In this document: positions 51,106-59,609 of the stretch, in pieces
Layout: every line of letters starts with the position of its first letter
Numbering within the stretch: the first letter of the stretch is position 1
Source: Bog-473 sp963782415
GTDB taxonomy: Bacteria > Actinomycetota > Acidimicrobiia > Acidimicrobiales > RAAP-2
Assembly: GCA_963782415.1 (NCBI GenBank)
Contig: CAWAJT010000004.1
Span: 248,001 to 312,000 of the forward strand
DNA length: 64,000 bases
Direction: 5' to 3'
Made by a program: the position numbers and the translations under genes
The notes under the pieces: generated by a model
Database searches by the model: none
Told to the model about the DNA's origin: nothing
What the model saw: only the letters and a program-made list of their open reading frames with translations

Positions 51106-51468
51106 TCAATCGCAAATGTGCGGGACCGAATGGAGCGGCCAGGGAGGACACTCCGAGGTGTTCAGGCCGTGACCAGGTTTCCGGCCGTGGCGTAGTGGGC
51201 GTGCACCTCCAGGTTCGACGGTCTCTGAGACTCTTCGTGCATGCGCGATGCCGAACACCACGAGGACCGCCATGAAGCCGGCGAGGACGAAGGCGGTGAT
51301 GGCACCTATAAGCGCGATTATTGCGATCCGCGATTGCGCGTGGCGGTTGCCTCGTTCACGCCACGTGAGCGCTTTGAGCGCTGCCGAGGAGCTGTCAGTG
51401 CCGACAACGATGCTGGGGAGGCGATAGCTGTGCCTTCTAGAGCTGTCACAGGGAGATCTGCTGGGCAT
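51106..51468 (-). pseudogene. Universal stress protein N-terminal remnant joined to a TM segment
   Basis: The first ~40 residues contain LPSIVVGTDSSSAALKALTW, the beta-1 strand and helix of a USP domain, but the frame then enters a single TM segment (IAIIALIGAITAFVLAGFMAVLVVFGIA) and a basic tail with no other USP motif (no G-x2-G-x9-G). This looks like a degraded USP gene abutting a small membrane peptide. It overlaps the arcC end by 23 bp. Confidence 0.35.
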
Positions 51469-52414
51469 GTGAGAGGGATGCGGAGGCCCTCATTTCGGTC
51501 TGTGGTGGATCCGGGAAGACGATTGTCCCCGCCTCAGCCTTCAGCAGCTTGACGGCATCGGTCAATCGGCCAATAGCCGCCATGCCACCGGTGCCTTCGA
51601 CGAAGCGACAGGCCGCCTCAACCTTGGGACCCATCGACCCTGCAGCGAAGTTCATACCGCGGAGGGAGGTGACAGAGACCTTCCCAAGGGCCCGTGCGCT
51701 CGGAGTACCGTAATCCCGCTGCACGTTTGCCACGTCGGTCAACAGCAAGAGCACATGTGCTTGTAACTGCGTGGCCAAAAGGGCAGTCGTGAGGTCCTTG
51801 TCGACAACCGCATCCACGCCTCGAAGGCCCCCGTGATCGTCACGCACGACCGGAACGCCTCCGCCGCCTGCGCAGATCACGGTTCTGCCGGTTTCGAGCA
51901 GTGCCCTGATCTCCTCCAGTTCAATGATGGCCGACGGTTCAGGAGACGCGACAACCCGGCGCCAATTCACGCCGTCTTGTCGTATCGACCAGTCGTGCTG
52001 GCGGCTGAGCTCTCCCGCTTGCAGCGCCGTGTAAGTAGGGCCCACGAACTTCGTCGGTGCCGAGAAGCCCGGGTCCGCGGCATCGACCAAGGTCCGCGTC
52101 AGCAAACAGACCGCTTCGTGGCCCGGAGCCGCGTGCTCAACCGCCGCCAGCAACCAGTTTCCGATCAGGCCTTGCGTCTCTGCCACCAAGATGTCGAATG
52201 GGTACGGGCGCGAGAGAGCGGTGTCCGCCTCGCTTTCCAACGCCAAGACGCCTACTTGCGGTCCATTGCCGTGGGTGATGACGACTTCATGCCCCCGGAC
52301 GAACGGCGCCAGGGCCTTGGCTGCAACCTGCACATGATGTTCTTGGATATCGGCATCCGGTACCTCACCACGCTCGAGAAGTGCATTGCCTCCCAAGGCG
52401 ACCACGATCCTCAC
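51446..52414 (-). CDS. arcC: Carbamate kinase
   Basis: 322 residues, normal length. MRIVVALGGNALLERGE, VVITHGNGPQVGVLALE, CAGGGGVPVV, GVDAVVDKDLTTALLATQL, LLLLTDVANVQRDYG and the C-terminal GSMGPKVEAACRFVEGTG are characteristic of carbamate kinase, which makes ATP from carbamoyl phosphate. Its start overlaps the end of the ornithine carbamoyltransferase gene, forming the lower half of an arginine deiminase pathway without arcA in the window. Both sit behind the DosR-like box at 53474, suggesting low-oxygen ATP generation. Confidence 0.95.
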   Translation of the reverse strand: MRIVVALGGNALLERGEVPDADIQEHHVQVAAKALAPFVRGHEVVITHGNGPQVGVLALESEADTALSRPYPFDILVAETQGLIGNWLLAAVEHAAPGHEAVCLLTRTLVDAADPGFSAPTKFVGPTYTALQAGELSRQHDWSIRQDGVNWRRVVASPEPSAIIELEEIRALLETGRTVICAGGGGVPVVRDDHGGLRGVDAVVDKDLTTALLATQLQAHVLLLLTDVANVQRDYGTPSARALGKVSVTSLRGMNFAAGSMGPKVEAACRFVEGTGGMAAIGRLTDAVKLLKAEAGTIVFPDPPQTEMRASASLSHAQQISL

Positions 52415-53428
52415 AACTGAGCTGCTCCACGAGGCTTTTCCAGTGTCGCCACCATGACGGCCTTGATCGTGCGCAGGCGGTTCTCGGCCTGGTCCAAGAC
52501 GATCGACGCTGGCGATTCGAAGACTTCATCGGTCACCTCCAGCGCATCCCGTCCGAACTTCTCGAGGAGCGGTTCGCCCAACTCGGTGTCGCGATTGTGC
52601 ATGGCCGGCAAACAATGCATGAACTTGGTCGCGCCATTACCAGTCAGTGCCATGATTCTTGAAGAGATCTGAAATGCCCGAAGCTTCTCGATCCGGTTCG
52701 CCCAGGTCTCCGTTGGTTCTCCCATCGATACCCAGGCATCCGTATAGAGGTAGTCGGCTCCCGGTACCGCTTCCTCGAGGTCGCCGCTAACCGTCAGGCG
52801 TGCGCCACTTGCCTTCGCCAGGTGGCGTGCGAGAGCGACGATGTCTTCGTCGGGCCACAATTCCCGTGGTCGACAGATTCTCGCGTCCATTCCCAGCAGG
52901 GCGCCGGTGATGAGTAGCGAGTTGGCGGTGTTATTTCGGGCGTCGCCGATGTAGCAGTAGGAAATCGCCTCGAGTGGCTTCTGCGAATGGTCCCGCATGG
53001 TGAGCATGTCAGCGAGCATTTGCGTCGGGTGCCATCGATCCGTCAGGGCATTCCAAACCGGACCGTGTTGGGCGAGGTCCTCGACGTCCTGGTGGGCGAA
53101 ACCTCTGAACTCGATTCCGTCGTACATGCGCCCGAGCACCCTCGCTGTATCGCGATATCGCGGGTGCTTTCCTTCTTGCCCAGCTGTGCTTCTCGGGGAC
53201 CGAGGTAGTTGACGTGAGCCCCTTGGTCGTGAGCAGCAACCTCGAAAGCGGACCGAGTCCGACTCGATGTCTTTTCGAAAATGAGGGCGACATTCACCCG
53301 GCGAGTCGCTGCAACTCGTAGTGGATCCGCTTCTGATCACGCAACGAGGAACCAAGATCGAGGAGCGACACGAATTCGTCCTTCGTAGTGTCGATCTCCT
53401 TGACGAAACTCCGTCCGTAAAGCGCCAC
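52411..53428 (-). pseudogene. argF: Ornithine carbamoyltransferase with two frameshifts
   Basis: From GTG 53428 one frame reads FVKEIDTTKDEFVSLLDLGS then meets TGA at about 53300; a second frame carries NVALIFEKTSSRTRSAFEVA (carbamoyl-phosphate loop STRT-like) to KESTRD; the third carries RVLGRMYDGIEFRGF, WNALTDRWHPTQMLADMLT, DARNNTANSLL, YTDAWVSMGE and FMHCLPAMHN to the stop. The first break is one missing base near 53300. The second is an 8-bp tandem duplication (TATCGCGA/TATCGCGG at 53148-53163). Otherwise all active-site motifs of OTC are present. If real, arcC would have lost its partner. Confidence 0.85.
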
Positions 53429-53473
53429 AATGCCTCCAATCCATTCTATGTTCCAGCAGGACCGGTTTCTCTA

Positions 53474-53487
53474 GGGACCAATGTCCC
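53474..53487. promoter_or_regulatory. DosR-box-like palindrome before the OTC-arcC operon
   Basis: GGGACCAATGTCCC matches GGGACTWWAGTCCC at 12 of 14 positions. It lies 46 bp upstream of the OTC start on the minus strand, a fitting distance for an activator site, and within the divergent region shared with the alcohol dehydrogenase. Confidence 0.65.
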
Positions 53488-53602
53488 AAGGGGCAGGGAC
53501 GTTGGTGGTCAGTGTGCGGAGAAGACGAAGCTGTCGCTGGCGGTTCTTCAATAGCCCCCTGAAGAACGCTGAGGTAGATCTGAGCGGGAGGCTGCCAGGC
53601 AA

Positions 53603-53620
53603 TGAGGACCATGGTCCTCA
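53603..53620. promoter_or_regulatory. Perfect 18-bp DosR-box-like palindrome before the alcohol dehydrogenase
   Basis: TGAGGACCATGGTCCTCA reads identically on both strands and contains the GGACC-NN-GGTCC core shared by the other sites. It lies 150 bp before the ADH start at 53770. A partial second site (GGGACGTTGGT) lies near 53496. Confidence 0.65.
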
Positions 53621-53769
53621 GGTCTCAACACCATTTGCCCCTACCTCCTCCGGCCTGCATTCCATACCGTCGATGGTGTGATCAAGAGGATGCAGGAAAC
53701 GATCCCGAACGCGAGCCTGCCGTGGTCTTGGCGGAATCCACGTCCCGCACGTACGAAGGAGGTCATGCG

Positions 53770-54786
53770 ATGAAGGCAGCCGTTGTCAGGGCGTTCGACG
53801 AGGCGCTCCGCATCGAGGACCGGCATGTACCTGTTCCCTCACACGGTCAGGTGCTCGTCAAGATGGAGACCTGCGGCTTGTGTCACACGGATATTCACGC
53901 CGCGCATGGTGATTGGCCCGTGAAGCCTGCACCACCCTTTGTACCTGGGCATGAGGGAGTGGGCATCGTGACACAGCTCGGTGCGGGAGTGCGGAACCTC
54001 ACCGAGGGGGACCGTGTGGCAATCCCTTGGCTCGGGTACGCCTGCGGTGCTTGCGAGTACTGTGCCTCGGGCCGAGAGACGCTCTGTCCCAATCAGTCGG
54101 ATTCCGGCTACAGCGTGGACGGGGCGTACGCGGAGTATGCCGTGGCGAATGCTGCCTTCGTGGGCAAGGTTCCGACCGGCCTTGATCCTCTCGATGCCGC
54201 CCCTCTGACGTGTGCCGGTGTGACCACGTACAAGGCTGTCAAGGTTGCCGGCACACGTTCCTCTGACCTCACCGCCGTTTTCGGCATCGGCGGTCTCGGG
54301 CACCTGGCCGTGCAGTACGCCCGCATCGCCGGCGCTTCGGTCGCAGCCGTCGACCTCATCGATTCCAAGCTCGCGCTCGCCCGTGAGCTCGGCGCCGAGA
54401 CAACTGTTAATGCCCTGACCCAGGACCCGGTCGAGACGATTCAGGCCCTTGGCGGTGCCGACCAGGCAATCGTCTTGGCCGTCTCACCCCGGGCGTGCGA
54501 GCAGGCCTTCCGAAGCCTAAAACGAGGGGGCACCCTGGTATTCGTAGCCCTTCCCGCCGACAACGTCATGCACCTTCCCATCTTCGAGACCGTCCTTCAG
54601 GGCATCACGGTCACCGGCTCCATCGTGGGTACCCGGGTCGACCTCGCGGAGACCTTTCAACTTCACGCGGAGGGACGCACCCGCGTGATCCGAGAGACCC
54701 GCCGGCTCGAAGAGGTCAACGAATCGTTTGAGCAGATCGAGAAGGGCGGTGTCGATGCCCGTCTCGTCTTCGACTTCCGCCCGTAA
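53770..54786 (+). CDS. Zinc-dependent alcohol dehydrogenase (AdhP/AdhT type)
   Basis: 338 residues. Catalytic-zinc ligands in CGLCHTDIHAAHG (Cys35) and GHEGVG, structural-zinc cysteines in CGACEYCASGRETLC, and the cofactor motif GIGGLGHLAVQYA. It interconverts primary alcohols and aldehydes with NAD(H), allowing NADH to be reoxidised when respiration is limited. AAGGAGG precedes ATG 53770. The palindrome at 53603 suggests DevR control, matching its hypoxia-type neighbours. Confidence 0.93.
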   Translation: MKAAVVRAFDEALRIEDRHVPVPSHGQVLVKMETCGLCHTDIHAAHGDWPVKPAPPFVPGHEGVGIVTQLGAGVRNLTEGDRVAIPWLGYACGACEYCASGRETLCPNQSDSGYSVDGAYAEYAVANAAFVGKVPTGLDPLDAAPLTCAGVTTYKAVKVAGTRSSDLTAVFGIGGLGHLAVQYARIAGASVAAVDLIDSKLALARELGAETTVNALTQDPVETIQALGGADQAIVLAVSPRACEQAFRSLKRGGTLVFVALPADNVMHLPIFETVLQGITVTGSIVGTRVDLAETFQLHAEGRTRVIRETRRLEEVNESFEQIEKGGVDARLVFDFRP

Positions 54787-54812
54787 ACGATACCGGACGA
54801 AGTGGTTCTGAT

Positions 54813-55121
54813 ATGTATGTCCACATTCTGTCGAGCGTCCTCAGTGACTGGGTCGATGAGCTAGACGGTCCGCCGCTCATCGAATTCGCGCAGGTGTGCC
54901 GGGCGCAAATGCTCGAATCCTCCCGTGCCACTGGCGTCGTCGCTCTGGCGGCTGAGATCTCGTACGACCGTGCGCTCATCAAGGTTTGCGAAGCCAATGG
55001 CATTGAGGCCACCACCAGCCGGTTCTCTCGACCTCGAGAGGAGCGGGCCCGGCTCGAACGCGAGCTCATTGCCATCGGCATCGACCTCGTGTCCTCATCG
55101 ACGAACCGGGCGAATGACTAG
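54813..55121 (+). CDS. Small protein of unknown function in the DevR locus
   Basis: 102 residues, soluble and helical (LSSVLSDWVDELDGPPLIEFAQVCRA, ALAAEISYDRALIKVCEANG, REERARLERELIAIG). No signal peptide, no recognised domain. ATG 54813 is 26 bp after the alcohol dehydrogenase, so it is probably co-transcribed with it; its end overlaps the convergent devR stop by 4 bp. The coupling to the dehydrogenase is the only hint of function. Confidence 0.65.
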   Translation: MYVHILSSVLSDWVDELDGPPLIEFAQVCRAQMLESSRATGVVALAAEISYDRALIKVCEANGIEATTSRFSRPREERARLERELIAIGIDLVSSSTNRAND

Positions 55122-55780
55122 GGCGCCCGGTTGTCCGGCGCGTCCTTTGCCACCTTCAACTTGGTGGCATAAATCGCCGCTTCGGTACGACTCGACATTT
55201 TGAGCTTCCGCAGCAGACCCGTGATGTAGTTCTTCACTGTGTGCTCGGCGAGAAACATCGATTCGGCAATCTGTCGATTGGTCTGGCCTTCGGCAATGAG
55301 GTCGAGGATCCTCTGCTCCTGGGGGGTCAGAGCCTGGAATTCTGGGTCGGAGTTCGGCGGATTCGAAATGCGCTCCACGACCCGGGCCACAATTCTCGGA
55401 TCCATCAGACTCTCCCCGGCCGCGACACGGTGGACGTCGCTGATGAGATCACGTGCCTTGATCTGCTTGAGCACGTAGCCGGCCGCTCCTGCCATCACAC
55501 TGGCAAATATCGCCTCGTCGTCGGCGAAGCTGGTGAGCATCAGGCAAATCAGGTCGGGCATCAGTGATCGTGCATCCCGGCAGACCTCGATACCGCTGCC
55601 GCCCTCGAGCCGGACGTCGAGGATGGCGACGTCGGGCTTCGCCAGGGGAATGCGCTCCATGGCCTCGGCAGCGGTGCCGGCTTCGCCGACCACCTGGATC
55701 TCCTCGTCGGACTCGAGCAACAGCCGTATGCCCTCTCGGACGAGCTCGTGGTCGTCGAGGAGGAACACGCGGATTGTCAT
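55118..55780 (-). CDS. devR: DevR/DosR-type response regulator
   Basis: 220 residues, NarL family. Receiver with FLLDDHELVREG, phospho-Asp55 in AILDVRLEGGSGIEVCRD and Lys in YVLKQIK; then LTPQEQRILDLIAEGQTNRQIAESMFLAEHTVKNYITGLLRKLKMSSRTEAAIYATKLK. As I recall M. tuberculosis DevR, the two agree along the whole length, including the MFLAE and TVKNY recognition helix and the closing RT-A-A-ATELK-like stretch. DevR activates dormancy genes on hypoxia, NO or CO. Boxes with GGACC-NN-GGTCC before neighbouring genes support the same DNA specificity. Divergent from the GAF kinase gene. Confidence 0.92.
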   Translation of the reverse strand: MTIRVFLLDDHELVREGIRLLLESDEEIQVVGEAGTAAEAMERIPLAKPDVAILDVRLEGGSGIEVCRDARSLMPDLICLMLTSFADDEAIFASVMAGAAGYVLKQIKARDLISDVHRVAAGESLMDPRIVARVVERISNPPNSDPEFQALTPQEQRILDLIAEGQTNRQIAESMFLAEHTVKNYITGLLRKLKMSSRTEAAIYATKLKVAKDAPDNRAP

Positions 55781-55869
55781 CCCGCCATTGTGCCAGCGCC
55801 AGCCCCTCGGTCGTCCACTTTGCGGTCACAGCCCTGTTTTCCCCTAAGGACCCTGAGTACGATCAACCT

Positions 55870-56994
55870 GTGCCGTACCATCGAATTCGTGACCCCGAGA
55901 AGCTGGGTCGACTGATGGACGCGGTGCTCATGATCGAGGCCGACATCGACCTCCCTGTCCTGTTGGGCCACCTGGTGGAGGAGGCCCGGACGCTGGTTGA
56001 TGCCCGCTACGGCGCGCTGGGAGTGCTGAACCGCGCGAGGACCGGCTTGGAGCAATTCCTGACCGTCGGGCTGAGCGAGCCCGAGGAGCAGGCCATCGGA
56101 CCTCGGCCGACGGGTCGCGGCGTCCTCGGCCTCCTCATCACGGACCCCGCTCCACTTCGTCTGAGTGAACTCGGCGCGCACGAACTCAGCTACGGGTTTC
56201 CGGCAAACCATCCGCCGATGAGGTCCTTTCTCGGCGTGCCGATACGGGCGAAGGGTGAGGTCTTCGGCAACCTCTACCTCACCGACAAGCGCGGGGCGGA
56301 CGAGTTCACCGACGAGGATGAAGCTCTCACCGAAGCCCTAGCTCTAGCTGCGGGTATCGCGATCGACAACACGCGCCTGCATGACCGCGTTCGCACCATC
56401 AGCGTCCTCGACGATCGAGAGCGCATCGGCCGCGACCTCCACGACAAGGTGGTGCAGCGCCTGTTCGCTGTGGGTATGGCGCTCCAGGGAGCGACCCGCC
56501 TACCGGAACTCGACCTTGTCCGCGAGCGGATCGACAAGGTCGTCGACGACCTCGACGCCACCATCACCGAGATTCGGACCACCATCTTCGAGCTCGGTGA
56601 CAGTGCATTGCCCGGAGGACTCCGTCAGGCCGTGGTTGGTCTCGCGGACGAGCTCGCCCCCACCGTTGGCGTCCGTCCGGAACTCACATTCGAGGGTGCC
56701 ATCGACAATGCGGTTCCCGAACAGACGGCCGATCATCTCTTGGCGGTATTGCGCGAAATGCTCTCCAATATCGGCAAGCATGCGCGGGCGACTCGTGTTC
56801 TTGTCTTGCTGGTTGTGGCGAACGATATCTGCGTCGAGGTCGTCGACAACGGTGTGGGTTTTGCTCCTTCCGCTGAAGGGCAGGGTCTCGGTTTGACGAA
56901 TCTCCGGAGCCGTGCCGAAAAGCTGGGCGGCACGTTCGACATTCAAGTTCTGGAAGAGGGTGGGACGAAGGCAACCTGGCGGGTGCCCATCTAG
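55870..56994 (+). CDS. DevS-like GAF-domain sensor histidine kinase
   Basis: 374 residues from GTG 55870. One GAF domain (about 29-171) with ARYGALGVLN, GRGVLGLLITDPAPLRLSEL, GFPANHPPMRSFLGVPIR and VFGNLYLTDKRG, highly like the GAF-A of DevS/DosS. His114 in NHPPM falls where I infer the DosS haem ligand to be, so haem-based gas sensing is possible. Then phospho-His191 in RERIGRDLHDKVVQRLFAVGM and HATPase motifs (LSNIGKHARAT, DNGVGF, GLGLTNLRSRAEKLGG). DevS has two GAF domains; this has one. Divergent from devR, its probable partner. Confidence 0.9.
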   Translation: MPYHRIRDPEKLGRLMDAVLMIEADIDLPVLLGHLVEEARTLVDARYGALGVLNRARTGLEQFLTVGLSEPEEQAIGPRPTGRGVLGLLITDPAPLRLSELGAHELSYGFPANHPPMRSFLGVPIRAKGEVFGNLYLTDKRGADEFTDEDEALTEALALAAGIAIDNTRLHDRVRTISVLDDRERIGRDLHDKVVQRLFAVGMALQGATRLPELDLVRERIDKVVDDLDATITEIRTTIFELGDSALPGGLRQAVVGLADELAPTVGVRPELTFEGAIDNAVPEQTADHLLAVLREMLSNIGKHARATRVLVLLVVANDICVEVVDNGVGFAPSAEGQGLGLTNLRSRAEKLGGTFDIQVLEEGGTKATWRVPI

Positions 56995-57601
56995 GCGACC
57001 GAGGAGTGCGACGGCGTCAAGAGATGTCCGTCGTCATCGCGACGCTGCCCTGCTGATCGATCGTCGCCGACATCCGTGCGACATGGGTTAGTCGGCAGGC
57101 GATTCTGCAGCAATGTACTGGCGTCGGCAGGAGTCGGCGACAACGAGGTTGACCTCCGCTTGCCAGTGGATAGAGAGACGATCGTCGCGGGCCCATGGCG
57201 ATGAGCGTGCCTTCGACCTCGGCTACAAGCGCGACGTGATTCAAGCCGTCGATGCAAGTCACACGTTGTACCGATCCCCGCTGAGGATTGAAGGGGGAGG
57301 AGCACGAGGGGAAGCGGGTCCGATCCGAGAGCCGTCGATGGAACTCTGCGGTCGCCGCGCCTCGTCAGTGGCACAAAAGGCTTTGGGCCGTTGCGGAGGG
57401 GCATCGCATCCGCTGCGCTTGCGACGTTGCCCGATACGACGCTTGTTCCCGCACCGAGCATTGTCCGACGCCCGCAAGGGCTTTGGTCCTCATGCGCGGG
57501 GCTCTTCAGCCCTTTAGGACATGAGGACTCGTTTCCCTGGTGCCCAGGACCTAGGTCCCTAGCTCGACGCCGTCCTCACCAGGCAGCATCAGGTTGTGGC
57601 A
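56995..57601. other. Gene remnants and DosR-like boxes between kinase and USP remnant
   Basis: No intact gene. On the minus strand about 57170-57262, LNHVALVAEVEGTLIAMG resembles a piece of a GNAT acetyltransferase, without the rest of the fold. The remainder is frameshifted or non-coding. The right part holds two DosR-like palindromes (see separate entry). Confidence 0.5.
57477..57559 (+). promoter_or_regulatory. Two DosR-box-like sites before the USP remnant
   Basis: AGGGCTTTGGTCCT (57477-57490, 10 of 14 to the consensus) and AGGACCTAGGTCCC (57546-57559, with the palindromic core GGACCTAGGTCC). The second is 43 bp before the ATG of the broken USP gene. Confidence 0.55.
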
Positions 57602-57985
57602 ATGCCGGCGAGCGGAAATGACGCTCAGAAGCACGACGGGCTTCGGGTCGTCGTGAGGGTCGACGGTTCCGAGCGCGACGAGCGCGCGCTCGATTCTGCC
57701 GCCCATGAGAAGGCGCTGCGACAGAGCCGGTTTCCACGTCGTGAGCGTCTACGAGGTGACCCCCTACGTCGCGGCCTGGCCTGTGGTCCCCCTTGATACC
57801 GACCAGAAGACCACTGCGGGCGTCGGGGACGAGGCCCTGACCAGCGTCCTGAAGGTCGAGCCTGAGGTCGTGGGCAAGGGCGATGTCCGGTACGGGGTGC
57901 CCGGGCGCGTGCTTGTTTTGACACGCCAAGGAGCCACCTCGCTGATGGTGGGATCGCAGGATCGAGGTTCTGGATCGCCTCTCCA
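57602..57985 (+). pseudogene. Universal stress protein, frameshifted
   Basis: ATG 57602 starts a frame with LRVVVRVDGSERDERALDSAAHE, the USP beta-1/ATP-binding start. Near 57708 the frame shifts and continues RRRCDRAGFHVVSVYEVTPYVAAWPVVPLDTDQ and LVLTRQGATSLMVGSQDRG, where the nucleotide loop G-x2-G breaks down. The usual last ~40 residues are missing. One frameshift plus C-terminal loss marks it as decayed. It lies behind two DosR-like boxes and before an intact USP. Confidence 0.65.
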
Positions 57986-58241
57986 TCCCCATGTCCGGCT
58001 GGACCTCGATGTCGCCCGTAGGAGGTTCACCGTCGGTGGGACGATATGTGGAACGGCAGGGTGCCAGCCGACGCCGCATTCCCTGGGAGGTCAGCAACCT
58101 CACCTCATCGGCTTTGGCCGAGGCGGTCGCCGCCGTCCTTCGCAGAGCCGCGAGCCACGATGAGATCGAGAGCGACGGTGGCTGTCGCTTCTCGCCACAC
58201 TCAGCCCATTCACCGGGCCGTTGCAATCAGGAGGTCATCGC

Positions 58242-58679
58242 ATGTCCGAGCTTGAGGAATCGACCGTCACTCGAACCTTCGTTGTCGGTATCGATGGCTC
58301 CGAAGGCTCCGCCAAGGCGCTCGACTGGGCCATTGCGGAGGCGACTCGATCTCCCGCGGTGCTCGACCTCGCGACGGCGTGGATGTTTCCCATGGCACTG
58401 GGCTATGTCTTCGCCAAGACCCCAGACGAGGTACGGCAGCAGGTGCAACGGATCACCGACACGTCGGTGTCGTACGTGGCAGACGTCGCCCCTGACGTCG
58501 TCGTCAGAAGCACCTTAAGAGAAGGGGAGGCTGGACCGACGCTCGTCGATCTCAGTGCAGGAGCCGATTTGCTCGTCGTGGGGTCACGAGGACACAGCGG
58601 TATCCGAGATTTGGTGCTGGGGTCGGTCGGCACCTACTGTGCTCGACACGCCCGGTGTCCCATCGTGATCGTCCGATAG
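58242..58679 (+). CDS. Universal stress protein (UspA family)
   Basis: 145 residues, single USP domain: TFVVGIDGSEGSAKALDWAIAEA at the start and the ATP-binding loop VVGSRGHSGIRDLVLGSVGTYCARHARCPIVIVR (G-x2-G-x9-G-S) at the end. ATP-binding USPs are among the best represented members of the mycobacterial DosR regulon. AGGAGG (58229-58234) precedes ATG 58242. The stop is 92 bp before the XRE-oxidase gene. Confidence 0.93.
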   Translation: MSELEESTVTRTFVVGIDGSEGSAKALDWAIAEATRSPAVLDLATAWMFPMALGYVFAKTPDEVRQQVQRITDTSVSYVADVAPDVVVRSTLREGEAGPTLVDLSAGADLLVVGSRGHSGIRDLVLGSVGTYCARHARCPIVIVR

Positions 58680-58699
58680 GCCGAGCGGCCAAGGGTCCA

Positions 58700-58735
58700 A
58701 AGACCAAGGTCATCCTTCATCAGGACCTTTCTCTC
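58700..58735 (+). promoter_or_regulatory. DosR-like site and half-site before the XRE-oxidase gene
   Basis: AAGACCAAGGTCAT (58700-58713) has the GACC-AA-GGTC core; AGGACCTTTCTCTC (58722-58735) is a half-site centred 22 bp further on. They lie 59 and 37 bp before ATG 58772. Weaker than the other sites in this locus. Confidence 0.45.
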
Positions 58736-58771
58736 TATGGGCTCGCCGAGGCGGCGCTCACAATAAGGGTC

Positions 58772-59512
58772 ATGAAGCAGACCACCGACACCGAAGCGCC
58801 AGTGGGGCCTATCGCTAGCGTGGACTCCGATCGACAGGTCCCGCCCGCCAATCTCCCAGGTCCAAGCGACCTGGCCCGGAGAGTGATCCACCGGCGACAG
58901 GAGCTGGGGATGACCTCGGGGGAACTGGCCAAGCGCGTCGGCGTCGATCCCAACTATTTCGACTACTTCGAGCGGAATGCTGGCGCCAGAGTCAGTTCCG
59001 GGACCTTGAATCTCATCGCCCTCGCTCTAGGCACAACCCCCGTCGCCCTCGCCGGCGGCGACGTTGAGCGTGCGCCGGGCAGGGGCCGGGCCGGCCGCCA
59101 CCCGTCGCTCGAGTCCCTGGCGCAGGAGCACTGTGAGGCCCATCTCGGCGCCGGGGGCGTGGGACGGATCGTCTTCTCGACCGACAGGGGTCCGGTCGCG
59201 CTGCCGGTGAATTTCGAGTTCACGGATGGAAGGGTCGTTTTCAGCACGGACCAAGCCAAAGCCGATGTCCTCTCGCAACTCCCCGTGATCGGGTTCGAGA
59301 TTGATCGTGTCGATGAGACGTTCAGCGAGGGTTGGAGCGTGCTCGTGAGCGGTCCGGTACAGCAGGTTGTCGATCCTGATGAAGTTGAGGAACTCTCGTC
59401 GCTCGACCTTGAGGCGTGGGCGGGTGGTGATCGGCACACCTTGATGAAGATCACGCCCGTCACCGTGACTGGTCGTGTCATCGTGCACCACCTCCCGCCT
59501 GATGAAGACTGA
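58772..59512 (+). CDS. XRE-family HTH fused to pyridoxamine 5'-phosphate oxidase-like domain
   Basis: 246 residues. Residues about 32-92 are an XRE/Cro helix-turn-helix (RVIHRRQELGMTSGELAKRVGVDPNYFDYFERN, LIALALGTTPVALAGG). Residues about 110-240 are a flavin-reductase/PNPOx-like split barrel (VGRIVFSTDRGPVALPVNFEF, DGRVVFSTDQAKAD, VIGFEIDRVDETFSEGWSVLVSG) that probably binds FMN or F420. This fusion recurs in actinobacteria and may be a redox-responsive regulator. ATG 58772; followed at 97 bp by phosphoketolase. Oxidase activity is not shown. Confidence 0.85.
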   Translation: MKQTTDTEAPVGPIASVDSDRQVPPANLPGPSDLARRVIHRRQELGMTSGELAKRVGVDPNYFDYFERNAGARVSSGTLNLIALALGTTPVALAGGDVERAPGRGRAGRHPSLESLAQEHCEAHLGAGGVGRIVFSTDRGPVALPVNFEFTDGRVVFSTDQAKADVLSQLPVIGFEIDRVDETFSEGWSVLVSGPVQQVVDPDEVEELSSLDLEAWAGGDRHTLMKITPVTVTGRVIVHHLPPDED

Positions 59513-59609
59513 GCCGGCGCCCGCGCGCTCACATCAGCCTGACGCCGCTTCGCCTGCCATAGCGAGAGCCGACTCCCATGGGGATCGACGTTCCCCGAGC
59601 GGATCAACA

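Noticed and set aside
55845..55860. AAGGACCCTGAGTAC as a DosR-like box before the GAF kinase
   Set aside because: Only the left half matches; the right half is poor, so autoregulation by DevR is not claimed.
57371..57385. AAAGGCTTTGGGCCG as a further DosR-like box
   Set aside because: Too few consensus positions match to separate it from chance.
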